This document shows, in pieces, positions 9,005 through 16,645 of a stretch of DNA of 44,857 nucleotides; position 1 is the first letter of the stretch; the number at the start of each line of letters is the position of its first letter. The notes beneath the pieces were generated by a model, which had not been told where the DNA came from, did no database searches, and was given only the letters and a program-made list of their open reading frames with translations. Made by a program: the position numbers and the translations under genes. The DNA comes from Campylobacter concisus (GTDB lineage: Bacteria; Campylobacterota; Campylobacteria; Campylobacterales; Campylobacteraceae). The stretch lies in the NCBI RefSeq assembly GCF_003048405.1, contig NZ_PIQS01000007.1, positions 1 to 44,857 on the forward strand, read 5' to 3'.

Positions 9005-9644
9005 TAGATTTACAAGGATAAGATGGCTCTTTGGCGAGGATGGTTTTAGCAAACTTCAAAGTGCGAAAGTGCTAGTTTGCGGAGCTGGTGGTGTGGGCGG
9101 AATGTGTGTGGATGCGCTTGCTAGAAGCGGGGTCGGAAGCATCACTCTAATCGACAAAGACATCTTTGACATAACAAATCAAAATCGCCAAATTTACAGC
9201 GAAAACGTTGGTGGCATAAAGGTGGAGGAATTTGCCAAAATTTATCCTTGTATCACGCCTATTCAGGCACTGATTACACCAGAATTTATTGCTGGTTTTG
9301 ACTTTAGTAAATTTGACGTGGTGATCGATGCAATCGATGATATCACTGCTAAGATTGCCCTTGCAAATGCGGTAGATCCTAGCAAATTTATAGCCTCGAT
9401 GGGTGGGGCAAAAAGGGTTGATCCAACTAAGATAAAGGTGGCTGGCGTGTGGAAAACCTCGGTCGATCCGCTAGCTAGAAAATATAGATATGAGCTCAAA
9501 AAATCAGGCTTTAGCGGTAAATTTGACGTGGTCTTTTCAACAGAAGAGCCACGTTGCAAGCCGCTTGGAAGCTTCATGGGCGTGACTGCTTGCTTTGGGC
9601 TAAATTTAGCTTCACTAGCTGTTAAAAAGATAGTTGGGCAGTAA
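8994..9644 (+). CDS. tcdA: tRNA threonylcarbamoyladenosine dehydratase TcdA-like (ThiF/MoeB family)
   Basis: A 216-residue E1-like adenylating protein. It shows RIRWLFGEDG at the N terminus, the nucleotide-binding VLVCGAGGVGGMCVDALARSG (about 27-47), DKDIFDITNQNRQ (about 53-65) and an AIDDITAK motif. This pattern is closer to TcdA, which cyclises t6A37 in tRNAs, than to MoeB or ThiF: it lacks the CxxC pairs and C-terminal extension expected of MoeB. The ATG at 8994, inside the end of surE and with AAAGGGA upstream, is preferred over a TTG one codon earlier. A MoeB/ThiF-type role remains possible. Confidence 0.78.
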   Translation: MQNDRFTRIRWLFGEDGFSKLQSAKVLVCGAGGVGGMCVDALARSGVGSITLIDKDIFDITNQNRQIYSENVGGIKVEEFAKIYPCITPIQALITPEFIAGFDFSKFDVVIDAIDDITAKIALANAVDPSKFIASMGGAKRVDPTKIKVAGVWKTSVDPLARKYRYELKKSGFSGKFDVVFSTEEPRCKPLGSFMGVTACFGLNLASLAVKKIVGQ

Positions 9645-9679
9645 GTCAAAAATTTACTCTCCAAGCAAAATTTCAAATT

Positions 9680-9720
9680 AGAGCTGGCATTTTGTGGATA
9701 TAAATTTAGTAGCCAGCTCT
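9680..9720 (+). terminator. Inverted repeat after tcdA, possible terminator
   Basis: A perfect 9-bp stem, AGAGCTGGC (9680-9688) with GCCAGCTCT (9712-9720), and a 23-base AT-rich loop, starting 36 bases after the tcdA stop. The plus strand lacks a U-run after the stem, so intrinsic termination would be weak. Its arms share the word GCCAGCT with the leuA terminator at the other end of the gap. Confidence 0.4.
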
Positions 9721-9758
9721 ACAAAACACGAATTTAACAATCCAAGATGAGAATCTAG

Positions 9759-9781
9759 CAAATTTTAAAATTTATGAGCGA
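9759..9781 (+). repeat. 23-base repeat, copy 1
   Basis: This stretch, an AATTTTAAAATTT palindromic core followed by ATGAGCGA, recurs at 10227-10249 with a single T/C difference. Related shorter words occur near 10023-10040 and 10327-10345. Confidence 0.6.
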
Positions 9782-9805
9782 ATAATTTCGGCTCTAAAAT
9801 TTGAG

Positions 9806-9890
9806 ATAAGCGGTAAGCGAAGCCAAGACTTTTAATCGAAACACTAACCTATAAGCTCTAAATCTTGGCTACAGCGTGGAAATCGCTTAT
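9806..9890. repeat. Nested inverted repeat (possible structured RNA)
   Basis: Outer arms ATAAGCG (9806-9812) and CGCTTAT (9884-9890) enclose inner arms AGCCAAGA (9821-9828) and TCTTGGCT (9863-9870), leaving a 34-base loop. Both arm pairs are perfect. No function is known to me. Confidence 0.5.
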
Positions 9891-10138
9891 TTTAGTAACA
9901 GGGGCTTATGGAAATTTTATAAAATCAAAAGAGAAAAACTAAACAAGACAAGGTAAATTCTCTTTGATTTTTATGGAAGTATCATACAAAATTTAGTAGC
10001 CAATTCTTACGAGTGAATGAAAGTTTAAAATTTGCAAAGACGGCTTGATTAAATTTGCAATTTTTTATTCAAAAAGTAGGCAAAAGGACTTAATTTTACT
10101 TCTCAGGCTCGCAACTGCGTGGCAGACACGAAGTCCAT

Positions 10139-10169
10139 CCCTTCATCCCCCTTTAATCCCCCAAATCCC
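10139..10169 (-). other. Canonical G-quadruplex motif (G3-N5-G5-N6-G5-N4-G3)
   Basis: On the plus strand the C-runs lie at 10139-10141, 10147-10151, 10158-10162 and 10167-10169, separated by 5, 6 and 4 bases. The minus strand therefore meets the G3+N1-7 quadruplex rule. Such G density is striking in an AT-rich genome. It is on the strand of leuA, but downstream of the leuA terminator. Confidence 0.7.
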
Positions 10170-10184
10170 TCGCACATTCAAGGG

Positions 10185-10212
10185 GCATGCTCTAGTGCTT
10201 TGCACTGCATGC
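10185..10212. repeat. Hairpin with palindromic GCATGC arms
   Basis: GCATGC (10185-10190) and AGTGC (10194-10198) pair with GCACT (10202-10206) and GCATGC (10207-10212) around a TTT loop, with a three-base bulge. It follows the G-quadruplex motif by 15 bases. Confidence 0.5.
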
Positions 10213-10226
10213 GGTCTAAACTCTAT

Positions 10227-10249
10227 CAAATTTTAAAATTTACGAGCGA
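10227..10249 (+). repeat. 23-base repeat, copy 2
   Basis: Same as 9759-9781 except for one C in place of T. The two copies are 468 bases apart within the noncoding gap. Confidence 0.6.
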
Positions 10250-10418
10250 GCATATCACACTTCTAAATTTAGTGGCGAATGTTTATGAGCCCTAAAATTA
10301 GTAAGTTGCTAAGGCTGGTGAGTAAGATTTTAAAATTTGTAAAGATAGTAAAATTCTATTTTTAAAATAAAGACTTTGAGTTTTAAAAATTTATATAGTT
10401 TTTGGATTAAATTTAAAA

Positions 10419-10447
10419 TAGCCAGCTGCAATTTTAGCAGCTGGCTA
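10419..10447 (-). terminator. Intrinsic terminator of leuA
   Basis: On the minus strand an 11-bp perfect stem (TAGCCAGCTGC / GCAGCTGGCTA) with a 7-base loop starts a few bases after the leuA TAA and is followed by TTTTAAATTTAA. A stable GC-rich stem followed by U-rich RNA is what an intrinsic terminator needs. Confidence 0.85.
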
Positions 10448-10452
10448 AAATT

Positions 10453-11967
10453 TTAGTTTTTATGTATGCGAAGGTAGCTATTTAGTGCGCCAACATAGGC
10501 TTTTGCGCTTGCCATCATAGTATCTATGTCAAGTCCATGGCCTATTACAGCCGTTTTACCCTCAAACTCGACCTTTACATCAACCTTTGCAAGTGCATCC
10601 TTGCCTTGAGAAACAGACGCCACTTTATAGTCTTTTAGCGTGCCGCTAATGCCACTAATGCGATCAACCACCTTAAATATCGCATCAGCAGTACCATTTC
10701 CTAGAGCTGAGTCACTGATGATCTCATCGTTGTGTTTTATGCTAATTGAAGCACTCGCAAGGCTTCCGCCGCTACTTTGAAGAAGAGCCGTGATCTCATA
10801 AGCTTGTGGAATTTTTGTAATCTCTTCAGCCACAAGAGCCCTAATATCATCATCAAATATCTCTTTTTTCTTATCAGCTAGCTCTTTAAATTTTTCAAAA
10901 GCCTTATTAAGAGCATCGCTATCAAGGTCAAATCCAAGGCTAGCAAGCTTATCTTTAAACGCGTGACGACCGCTATGCTTACCTAGAACAAGGGAATTTT
11001 TCTCAAGACCTATACTCTCAGCGCTAATTATCTCATAGGTCTCTTTGTGTTTTAGCACGCCGTCTTGATGTATGCCGCTCTCATGAGCAAATGCGTTTTT
11101 ACCAACGATAGCTTTGTTTGGTTGAGGCTCAATGCCTATAATACTAGCGATCAGTCTTGAAGTTGGATAAATTTCTTTTGAGATAATGTCTGTATAAAAT
11201 GGAGCAAAGACGTCTTGGCGGGTTTTGATAGCCATCACGATCTCTTCAAGCGCAGCATTTCCAGCACGCTCACCTATGCCATTTATCGTACCTTCGACCT
11301 GCCTTGCACCAGCTTTTATAGCCGCTAACGAGTTTGCCGTAGCCATGCCTAAGTCATTGTGATTATGCACAGAGATTATTGCTCTATCGCCTACAAATTT
11401 TACTATTTCACTAATGCGAGCAGTTATCTCTTCAGGATATAAATAACCAACCGTATCAGGGATATTTAAGGTTTTTGCACCCGCATTTATGGCAGCATCA
11501 CAAATTTCTTTTAAAAAGCTCATTTCACTTCTACAAGCGTCCTCGCAGCTAAACTCCACATCATCGCAAAAGGTTTTTGCGTATTTTATAGACTCGATTG
11601 CACGTTTTATTACTTCATCTGGGCTCATTTTTAGCTTGTACTCCATATGAATTGGACTTGTCGCTATAAATGTATGAATTCTCTTATTTTTAGCTGGAGC
11701 TAATGCCTCGCCAGCTGCCTTGATATCACGCTCAACTGCGCGTGCAAGAGAGCAAACCGTGATATTTGAGGCTTGCTTTGCTATTTGATTTACCGCATCA
11801 AAATCCCCTGGGCTTGCTGCTGCAAATCCAGCCTCCATAACATCCACGCCAAGCCTTTCAAGCTGAAGTGCGATCTGTAGTTTTTCGGCTGTATTCATCG
11901 ATGCACCAGGGCTTTGCTCGCCATCTCTTAAAGTTGTATCAAAGATTATAATTTTATTCTTATCCAT
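10453..11967 (-). CDS. leuA: 2-isopropylmalate synthase LeuA
   Basis: A 504-residue enzyme that condenses acetyl-CoA with 2-ketoisovalerate, the first committed step of leucine synthesis. The N-terminal TIM barrel shows [16 protein letters not shown] (about 9-24), HIHNDLG-like [14 protein letters not shown] (about 200-213) and [14 protein letters not shown] (about 234-247). The C-terminal regulatory domain that binds leucine spans roughly 390-500. AAGGA precedes the ATG. The gene stands between a leucine-rich leader peptide with a hairpin upstream and a strong terminator downstream; leuB, leuC and leuD are not next to it. Confidence 0.97.
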   Translation of the reverse strand: MDKNKIIIFDTTLRDGEQSPGASMNTAEKLQIALQLERLGVDVMEAGFAAASPGDFDAVNQIAKQASNITVCSLARAVERDIKAAGEALAPAKNKRIHTFIATSPIHMEYKLKMSPDEVIKRAIESIKYAKTFCDDVEFSCEDACRSEMSFLKEICDAAINAGAKTLNIPDTVGYLYPEEITARISEIVKFVGDRAIISVHNHNDLGMATANSLAAIKAGARQVEGTINGIGERAGNAALEEIVMAIKTRQDVFAPFYTDIISKEIYPTSRLIASIIGIEPQPNKAIVGKNAFAHESGIHQDGVLKHKETYEIISAESIGLEKNSLVLGKHSGRHAFKDKLASLGFDLDSDALNKAFEKFKELADKKKEIFDDDIRALVAEEITKIPQAYEITALLQSSGGSLASASISIKHNDEIISDSALGNGTADAIFKVVDRISGISGTLKDYKVASVSQGKDALAKVDVKVEFEGKTAVIGHGLDIDTMMASAKAYVGALNSYLRIHKN

Positions 11968-12023
11968 TTTTGTCCTTTTTTATTTTTTATATTTAAATTT
12001 TAAATTTGATGAGTTAAGTAAAG

Positions 12024-12046
12024 AAAAATTTGCTACCTAAGTAGCA
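12024..12046 (-). terminator. Attenuator hairpin in front of leuA
   Basis: On the minus strand TGCTAC (12046-12041) pairs with GTAGCA (12036-12031) around a TTAG loop, followed by AATTTTTC and more U-rich sequence. The 5' arm overlaps the last leucine codons of the leader ORF and the 3' arm contains its TAG stop, so a ribosome stalled on leucine codons would cover the hairpin. The stem is only 6 bp, so a modest terminator. Confidence 0.6.
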
Positions 12047-12116
12047 GCAGTAGAGAGTTTTTGATTTCGATTTTTGGTAAAAATTTACGTGATTTTATGA
12101 CGCCATTTTCGCTCAT
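12033..12116 (-). CDS. leuL: Leucine leader peptide (LeuL-type), 27 codons
   Basis: The ATG overlaps the pssA stop (ATGA) and has AAGGAG five bases upstream, an almost ideal ribosome site. The peptide begins MSENGVIKSRK, and codons 22-26 are CTA CTG CTG CTA CTT, five leucines in a row, then AGG and TAG. The last leucine codons form the 5' arm of a hairpin followed by U-rich sequence, and leuA starts 65 bases later. This is the classic arrangement of transcription attenuation by a leader peptide: with little charged tRNA-Leu the ribosome stalls and the hairpin cannot form. The function is inferred from sequence and position. Confidence 0.85.
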   Translation of the reverse strand: MSENGVIKSRKFLPKIEIKNSLLLLLR

Positions 12117-12844
12117 TCGCTCTCCTTTTTTTTGGAATTTTTACTAAACATTATAGTGGCTCTTACTATGCCATAAAGCATATAGACGCTCATAACCAAA
12201 GTCGCACTTTCAAATGGATATAGATAAAGCATCGAAAACGCAACTACAAGAGCTACTAAAATTCTTATCACGTGGGTTTGCTTTAAATTTATTTTTTTAA
12301 AGCTTGGATAGCGGATGTTGCTAACCATTAAAGCTGCCAGAGTAGCTTCAAGTAGCATCAAGCACCACTCAAATCCTTCTAAAAAAGTATAGTCGATATA
12401 AATACCAACCCAAAGTACGCTCACAATAGCTGCTGATGGTATAGGAAGCCCGATAAAAACATTTGGCTCATATGTACCAGTAGTGACATTAAAACGAGCA
12501 AGCCTAATAGCTCCAAAAACCACAAACATAGCAGCTATAAGCGCTCCAAATCTGCCAAAATTTTTACCAATAGTCAAATAAAATAAAATAGCTGGCGCTA
12601 CACCAAAAGCAACAAGATCTGCAAGGCTATCAAACTCTACCCCAAATTTACTAGTTGTCTTTGTAAGTCTAGCCACACGTCCATCAAGTCCATCTAAAAT
12701 AAGCGATAAGATTATATAAATAATGGCTTTAAAATAGTTGCCTTGAATAGATGAAATAATGCTAATAACACCCAAAAAAGCACTAGCTGCTGTAAATAAA
12801 TTTGGCAAGATATACATTAGTTGCATCTTTTGTATGTTATTCAT
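12113..12844 (-). CDS. pssA: CDP-diacylglycerol-serine O-phosphatidyltransferase PssA
   Basis: A 243-residue integral membrane CDP-alcohol phosphotransferase that makes phosphatidylserine from CDP-diacylglycerol and serine. It carries the family signature D-G-x2-A-R-x8-G-x3-D-x3-D as LDGLDGRVARLTK...GVEFDSLADLV (about 52-78), followed by several hydrophobic helices. The next gene upstream makes phosphatidylethanolamine from its product. I prefer the ATG at 12844, inside the psd stop region, over a TTG six codons earlier. A run of eight A residues just before the stop doubles as part of the leader-peptide ribosome site. Confidence 0.95.
   Translation of the reverse strand: MNNIQKMQLMYILPNLFTAASAFLGVISIISSIQGNYFKAIIYIILSLILDGLDGRVARLTKTTSKFGVEFDSLADLVAFGVAPAILFYLTIGKNFGRFGALIAAMFVVFGAIRLARFNVTTGTYEPNVFIGLPIPSAAIVSVLWVGIYIDYTFLEGFEWCLMLLEATLAALMVSNIRYPSFKKINLKQTHVIRILVALVVAFSMLYLYPFESATLVMSVYMLYGIVRATIMFSKNSKKKESE
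12122..12127 (-). promoter_or_regulatory. Shine-Dalgarno AAGGAG of the leuA leader peptide
   Basis: On the minus strand AAGGAG sits five bases before the leader ATG at 12116, within the last codons of pssA. It is stronger than most ribosome sites in this window and supports real translation of the leader. Confidence 0.75.
12150..12155 (-). promoter_or_regulatory. Promoter -10 box of leuL-leuA inside pssA
   Basis: A perfect TATAAT on the minus strand lies within the 3' end of pssA, 33 bases before the leader ATG, predicting a start near 12143 and a short 5' leader. It would let leuA be controlled apart from pssA. It is within coding sequence, so chance occurrence is possible. Confidence 0.55.
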
Positions 12845-13463
12845 CTCTTTTTCCCTCTTCAAAATATCCCAAAAGTGAAGCAGCCTTTACGCTTTCTCCA
12901 ACGCTTACACATATCTTAGTATCTCTTGGTAGGTATAAAATCACCTCACCACTTCCTAAAAAACCAAATTTTCTAGATGCTTTCAGGCTAGTAACATTTG
13001 AAATTTCTAAACTTCGACTGAAAGCTCCAGCTATAATTTTCATAACAAATTTTATATTCTCTTTTTCAAAGCGAATAATCGCTCTTTCATTTAAAAATTC
13101 TGAAATTTTCATAGCTTGACACAAAAATAAGCCATGTCTTTTGCGTATTTCAGCTACTTTTACATCACTTACAGCCCTTAATGTACCAACATCAAAAAAA
13201 GATTTTTTTATGACGATCTTAGCTACTTCATTATTGTCAAAATTTGAAGCACTGATCTCTTTTATCTTGCCATCAATTGGCGATAGTAAAGCCAATTTAT
13301 CATCAGAAAATGGCTCTCTCTCAGGGTCTCTAAAAAAATAAAGACTCAAAAAGAATAAAATAGCAAAAAATAGTGGCAAGATCCCAAACAGCAAAGATAA
13401 AACAAATAAAATTAGAAAAAATAATATAAATTTATATCCTGCTTTCGCGATATAGCCACTCAT
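12837..13463 (-). CDS. psd: Phosphatidylserine decarboxylase proenzyme Psd
   Basis: A 208-residue short-form decarboxylase that converts phosphatidylserine to phosphatidylethanolamine at the inner membrane. An N-terminal hydrophobic segment (about 12-45) is followed by the PIDGKIKEI region and, near residue 170, FGFLGSGEVILYLP. The GS within it is the self-cleavage site that gives the pyruvoyl group. The length matches the small archaeal/epsilonproteobacterial type rather than the long E. coli form. It overlaps pssA by 8 bases and lies two bases after ftsH. Confidence 0.93.
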   Translation of the reverse strand: MSGYIAKAGYKFILFFLILFVLSLLFGILPLFFAILFFLSLYFFRDPEREPFSDDKLALLSPIDGKIKEISASNFDNNEVAKIVIKKSFFDVGTLRAVSDVKVAEIRKRHGLFLCQAMKISEFLNERAIIRFEKENIKFVMKIIAGAFSRSLEISNVTSLKASRKFGFLGSGEVILYLPRDTKICVSVGESVKAASLLGYFEEGKRDE

Positions 13464-13465
13464 TT

Positions 13466-15391
13466 TTATTCCTCTTTTTTACTCTTTTCGTCTTCTTCGG
13501 TCTCTACAAGTCTGCTCTCTAGACTATTTTCGATCTCATAGTTTTTAATGATCTCTCTAACTCTTTTTCCTTCGATTGTTTCTTCTTCATAAAGTGCTGA
13601 TACCATATTTTCAATAGCTCCTTTATAAATTTCAAGCAAACCAAGCACAGCCGTGTATCTTTCATGAAGAAGTGTTTTTACAAACTCATCAACCTTTTCA
13701 GCCATCTTATCACTATAGTCTTTGATGCTTTGACCGCCATTTAAAAACGTAGCACGTTGCTTTTCAAGCACCATAAGACCAGCAACATCACTCATACCAT
13801 ACATACTAACCATAGCTTTTATGATATCAGTTGCACGCTCTAGGTCGTTGCTAGCTCCGGTTGAAATTTCTTTAATAAACACCTCTTCAGCAGCCCTACC
13901 AGCCAAAAGCACATCTACTTCTGCTATCAGTTCATGCTTTTGCATCATAAATTTATTCTCTTCAGGCGTGTTTAGAGTATAGCCAAGTGCCGCAAGACCA
14001 CGTGGTACGACTGAGACTTTTGTTACCCTTTTTGCACCTTTTGTTAGTTCAGCTATCAAGGCGTGACCACACTCATGATAAGTGACGATTCTTTTTTCTT
14101 TTGGATTTACGCGGCGAGACTTTTTCTCAAGTCCAGCAATCGATCTCTCAACGGCCTCCACAAGATCAGCCTGCTCGACAAAGGTCTTTGACTTACGTCC
14201 TGCAAGAAGTGCAGCCTCATTTATAATATTTTCAAGATCAGCACCAGCTAAACCGGTCGTAAGCCTTGCAATATCTTCGATATTTACATCTTTGCCAATC
14301 TTTACATCTTTCATATGAACTTTTAAAATGTCGCAGCGTCCTTTAAAATCAGGCTTATCAACAAGCACTTGCCTGTCAAATCTACCTGGCCTTAAAAGCG
14401 CAGCGTCCAAAACTTCAGGTCTATTTGTAGCCGCTATAACGATAACTGGCGACTTGTCCGCATCAAAGCCGTCCATCTCAGAAAGAAGCTGATTTAGTGT
14501 TTGCTCTCTCTCGTCATTGCCGCCCATCGGACCAGAATTTCTACTTTTGCCGATCGCATCGATCTCATCTATAAAAACAATCGCTGGAGCCTCTTTTTTA
14601 GCATTCTCAAAAAGATCTCTAACTCTGCTTGCGCCAACGCCGACAAACATCTCTATAAAGCTTGATGCTGACATAGAGAAAAACGGCACACTAGCCTCAC
14701 CCGCAACTGCTCTTGCAAGAAGTGTTTTACCAGTGCCTGGAGGGCCAACTAGCAAAATTCCCTTTGGAATTTTTGCCCCAAGTCTTAGATATTTATCAGG
14801 ACTTTTTAGATAATCAACTATCTCTTGAACCTCTTCTTTTGCTTCTTCAACGCCTGCAACATCGTCAAATTTTACTTTTGGCTTTTCAGAATTTATAAGT
14901 TTTTTTGCACTTCCTATGCCAAGTATGCCACCACCGATGTTCTTTTGCATACGACTAGCAATAAACATCCAAATAGCAAAAAATATAAATACTGGAATAA
15001 TCCATGAAAATATAAGATCGCCAAACCAGTTATTTTCGCTATAAACGCTATAAGTTATGCCATTTTGCTCAAGTATACCAATGAGAGTTGGATCATTTAT
15101 GCGTTTTGCAAGATAGATAGTTTTGTCACTACCTATGCCTTTTATGGTAGTCTCTGAGATAGCAACCTCATTTAGCTGCTTATTTTTTAACATATCTTTA
15201 AACTCAGAATAAGCTACCATTTTACTCTGGGCATTACTATTTAGCCCAAAAGAGCCACCTAGTCCGTCTCCACTAAAGCTTCTAAAAGCTAAAACTATAA
15301 CTATTGCAAAAATGGCAAAAATGAAAATAGGATTTTTATTAAAAAAACCGTTATTGTTGCCATTATTTTGGTTATTATTTTGGTTATTCAT
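13466..15391 (-). CDS. ftsH: ATP-dependent zinc metalloprotease FtsH
   Basis: A 641-residue membrane-anchored AAA+ protease that degrades damaged membrane proteins and short-lived regulators. In order: an Asn-rich N terminus; a first membrane helix (about 18-38); a periplasmic domain; a second helix (about 125-145); Walker A GPPGTGKT (near 217); Walker B IVFIDEID (near 272); second region of homology with RPGRFDR (near 333); and the zinc site HECGH (near 441). It overlaps prmA by 8 bases. FtsH controls lipid A enzymes in E. coli, but nothing here shows this. Confidence 0.98.
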   Translation of the reverse strand: MNNQNNNQNNGNNNGFFNKNPIFIFAIFAIVIVLAFRSFSGDGLGGSFGLNSNAQSKMVAYSEFKDMLKNKQLNEVAISETTIKGIGSDKTIYLAKRINDPTLIGILEQNGITYSVYSENNWFGDLIFSWIIPVFIFFAIWMFIASRMQKNIGGGILGIGSAKKLINSEKPKVKFDDVAGVEEAKEEVQEIVDYLKSPDKYLRLGAKIPKGILLVGPPGTGKTLLARAVAGEASVPFFSMSASSFIEMFVGVGASRVRDLFENAKKEAPAIVFIDEIDAIGKSRNSGPMGGNDEREQTLNQLLSEMDGFDADKSPVIVIAATNRPEVLDAALLRPGRFDRQVLVDKPDFKGRCDILKVHMKDVKIGKDVNIEDIARLTTGLAGADLENIINEAALLAGRKSKTFVEQADLVEAVERSIAGLEKKSRRVNPKEKRIVTYHECGHALIAELTKGAKRVTKVSVVPRGLAALGYTLNTPEENKFMMQKHELIAEVDVLLAGRAAEEVFIKEISTGASNDLERATDIIKAMVSMYGMSDVAGLMVLEKQRATFLNGGQSIKDYSDKMAEKVDEFVKTLLHERYTAVLGLLEIYKGAIENMVSALYEEETIEGKRVREIIKNYEIENSLESRLVETEEDEKSKKEE

Positions 15392-16217
15392 CTATTTCCT
15401 TATAAACAAAGCTACTCCAATCGTTACTTTGTTTTATCTCAATTAGCTCCAAATCCTTAAACGTATCTTTAATCCTATCTTCGTATTTGCTTAAAATTCC
15501 TGACAATACCAAGTAGCCGCCTTTTTTAAGCGATTTTTTTAAGTCATTTGAGAGCATAAAAATGACATCAGCAATGATATTTGCTACAACAATGTCATAT
15601 TTTTGCTCTAAATTCGCGATAGAGCCTGTCCAAATTTTATTAAATTTAATCCCATTCAATTCGGCGTTGCTAAGTGAGCTTTGTGTGGCTTGCTCGTCTG
15701 TATCGCAAGCATTGACCTTGCAACCAAGCTTTGCCAGGGCAATACTTAAAATTCCACTTCCACAACCTACATCTAAAGCGGTATTGCCACTTTTTGCATA
15801 TTTTTGTAAAAGTTGTAAACAAGAATTTGTGCTTTCATGGTGCCCTGAGCCAAAGGCTAGAGCTGGGTCAATTATGATATTTGTTACGCCATTAAGTGGC
15901 TCTTCCCAGCTAGGTCTAACATAAATTTTATCAACCAAAATAGGCTTAACTGCCTTTTTATATTCACCTAGCCAGTCTTTATTTTCTTTTAAATTAAGAG
16001 AAATTTTTAAATCATTTGAAATTTTACGAACACTAGAGAGCCCTTTTGCATACTCTTCGATACCCCAAGCTATATCTTTTAGATCATACTCTTCCCTGAT
16101 GATGATCTCGTGATCTAGCTCTTCAACACAGGTAACTCCAAAAGAGAAAACTAGCTCTAAAATTTCATCATAAAAATTTGATGTTTTTATGCTTAATTCG
16201 TAGAATTTATCTTTCAT
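15384..16217 (-). CDS. prmA: Ribosomal protein L11 methyltransferase PrmA
   Basis: A 277-residue SAM-dependent methyltransferase. It has an N-terminal substrate-recognition region (about 1-75), the PALAFGSGHHESTNSCL stretch near 118 and the SAM-binding DVGCGSGILSIALAKLG near 148, followed by VVANIIADV near 210. It methylates ribosomal protein L11. The ATG shares its A with the cheY stop (TAATG), so the two are translationally coupled. The cheY-prmA-ftsH order is shared with C. jejuni. Confidence 0.94.
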   Translation of the reverse strand: MKDKFYELSIKTSNFYDEILELVFSFGVTCVEELDHEIIIREEYDLKDIAWGIEEYAKGLSSVRKISNDLKISLNLKENKDWLGEYKKAVKPILVDKIYVRPSWEEPLNGVTNIIIDPALAFGSGHHESTNSCLQLLQKYAKSGNTALDVGCGSGILSIALAKLGCKVNACDTDEQATQSSLSNAELNGIKFNKIWTGSIANLEQKYDIVVANIIADVIFMLSNDLKKSLKKGGYLVLSGILSKYEDRIKDTFKDLELIEIKQSNDWSSFVYKEIDE

Positions 16218-16582
16218 TAACCAAGAACGTCTTCAAGCTTCTCTTTTAAGACTTGTGGAGTAAAAGGTTTAACGATGTAGTTATTAACTCCTGCTTTTAA
16301 AGCCGTTATAACTTCAGCTTTTCCGCCTTCTGTTGTTACCATTATGATAGGCATATCAACATACTTCTGCTCTGCTCTTACCTTTTTAACAAGCTCAAGA
16401 CCGTTCATCTCAGGCATATTCCAGTCAGTGATAAGAACTTCGATACCTTCATTTTGAGTTAAGATATTCCAAGCCTCAAGACCGTGCTCAGCCTCAAGAA
16501 TTTCTTGATGTCCTAACCTTTGTAAAGTATTTTTTATGATTCTTCTCATTGTTGAACTGTCATCTACAACCAAAATCTTCAC
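16217..16582 (-). CDS. cheY: Chemotaxis response regulator CheY
   Basis: A single 121-residue receiver domain with acidic pocket Asp7-Asp8 (VVDDSS), phospho-acceptor Asp53 in LITDWNMPEMNG, the threonine in MVTTEGGK near 83 and the conserved lysine in VKPFTP near 104. Phosphorylated by CheA, it binds the flagellar switch to change rotation. It is far from the other che genes, next to the glycosylation locus, as in C. jejuni. Confidence 0.97.
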   Translation of the reverse strand: MKILVVDDSSTMRRIIKNTLQRLGHQEILEAEHGLEAWNILTQNEGIEVLITDWNMPEMNGLELVKKVRAEQKYVDMPIIMVTTEGGKAEVITALKAGVNNYIVKPFTPQVLKEKLEDVLG

Positions 16583-16610
16583 ATAATATCCTTTTAGTAA
16601 AAATTGCCCT

Positions 16611-16616
16611 ATTCTA
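16611..16616 (-). promoter_or_regulatory. Candidate -10 box (TAGAAT) of cheY
   Basis: The 63-base gap between hisA and cheY is the largest in this part of the gene run. On the minus strand TAGAAT preceded by TTAGC lies about 28 bases before the cheY ATG, allowing expression of cheY-prmA-ftsH-psd-pssA apart from the glycosylation genes. Confidence 0.45.
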
Positions 16617-16645
16617 GCTAATTTAAATTTATAAAAGCTTTAACG

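Larger units (their letters stand above)
9645..10452. other. 808-base noncoding gap between convergent tcdA and leuA
   Basis: No believable gene is present. The gap holds a 9-bp inverted repeat after tcdA, a nested inverted repeat at 9806-9890, degenerate copies of an AAATTTAGTAGCCA word, a 23-base repeat present twice with one mismatch, a C-rich segment that is a G-quadruplex motif on the minus strand, an adjacent palindromic hairpin, and the leuA terminator. The gap lies where two blocks that are far apart in C. jejuni meet, so it may be an old rearrangement junction. Confidence 0.7.

Noticed and set aside
8994..9644. Calling this gene moeB or thiF
   Set aside because: The length and the RIRWLFGEDG and DITNQNRQ patterns fit TcdA better, and the CxxC pairs expected of MoeB are absent. 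Some doubt is kept in the confidence.
10045..10236. 63-residue plus-strand frame in the tcdA-leuA gap
   Set aside because: TTG start without a ribosome site, and its composition changes abruptly at the GC-rich island. It looks like a chance frame across a repeat-like segment.
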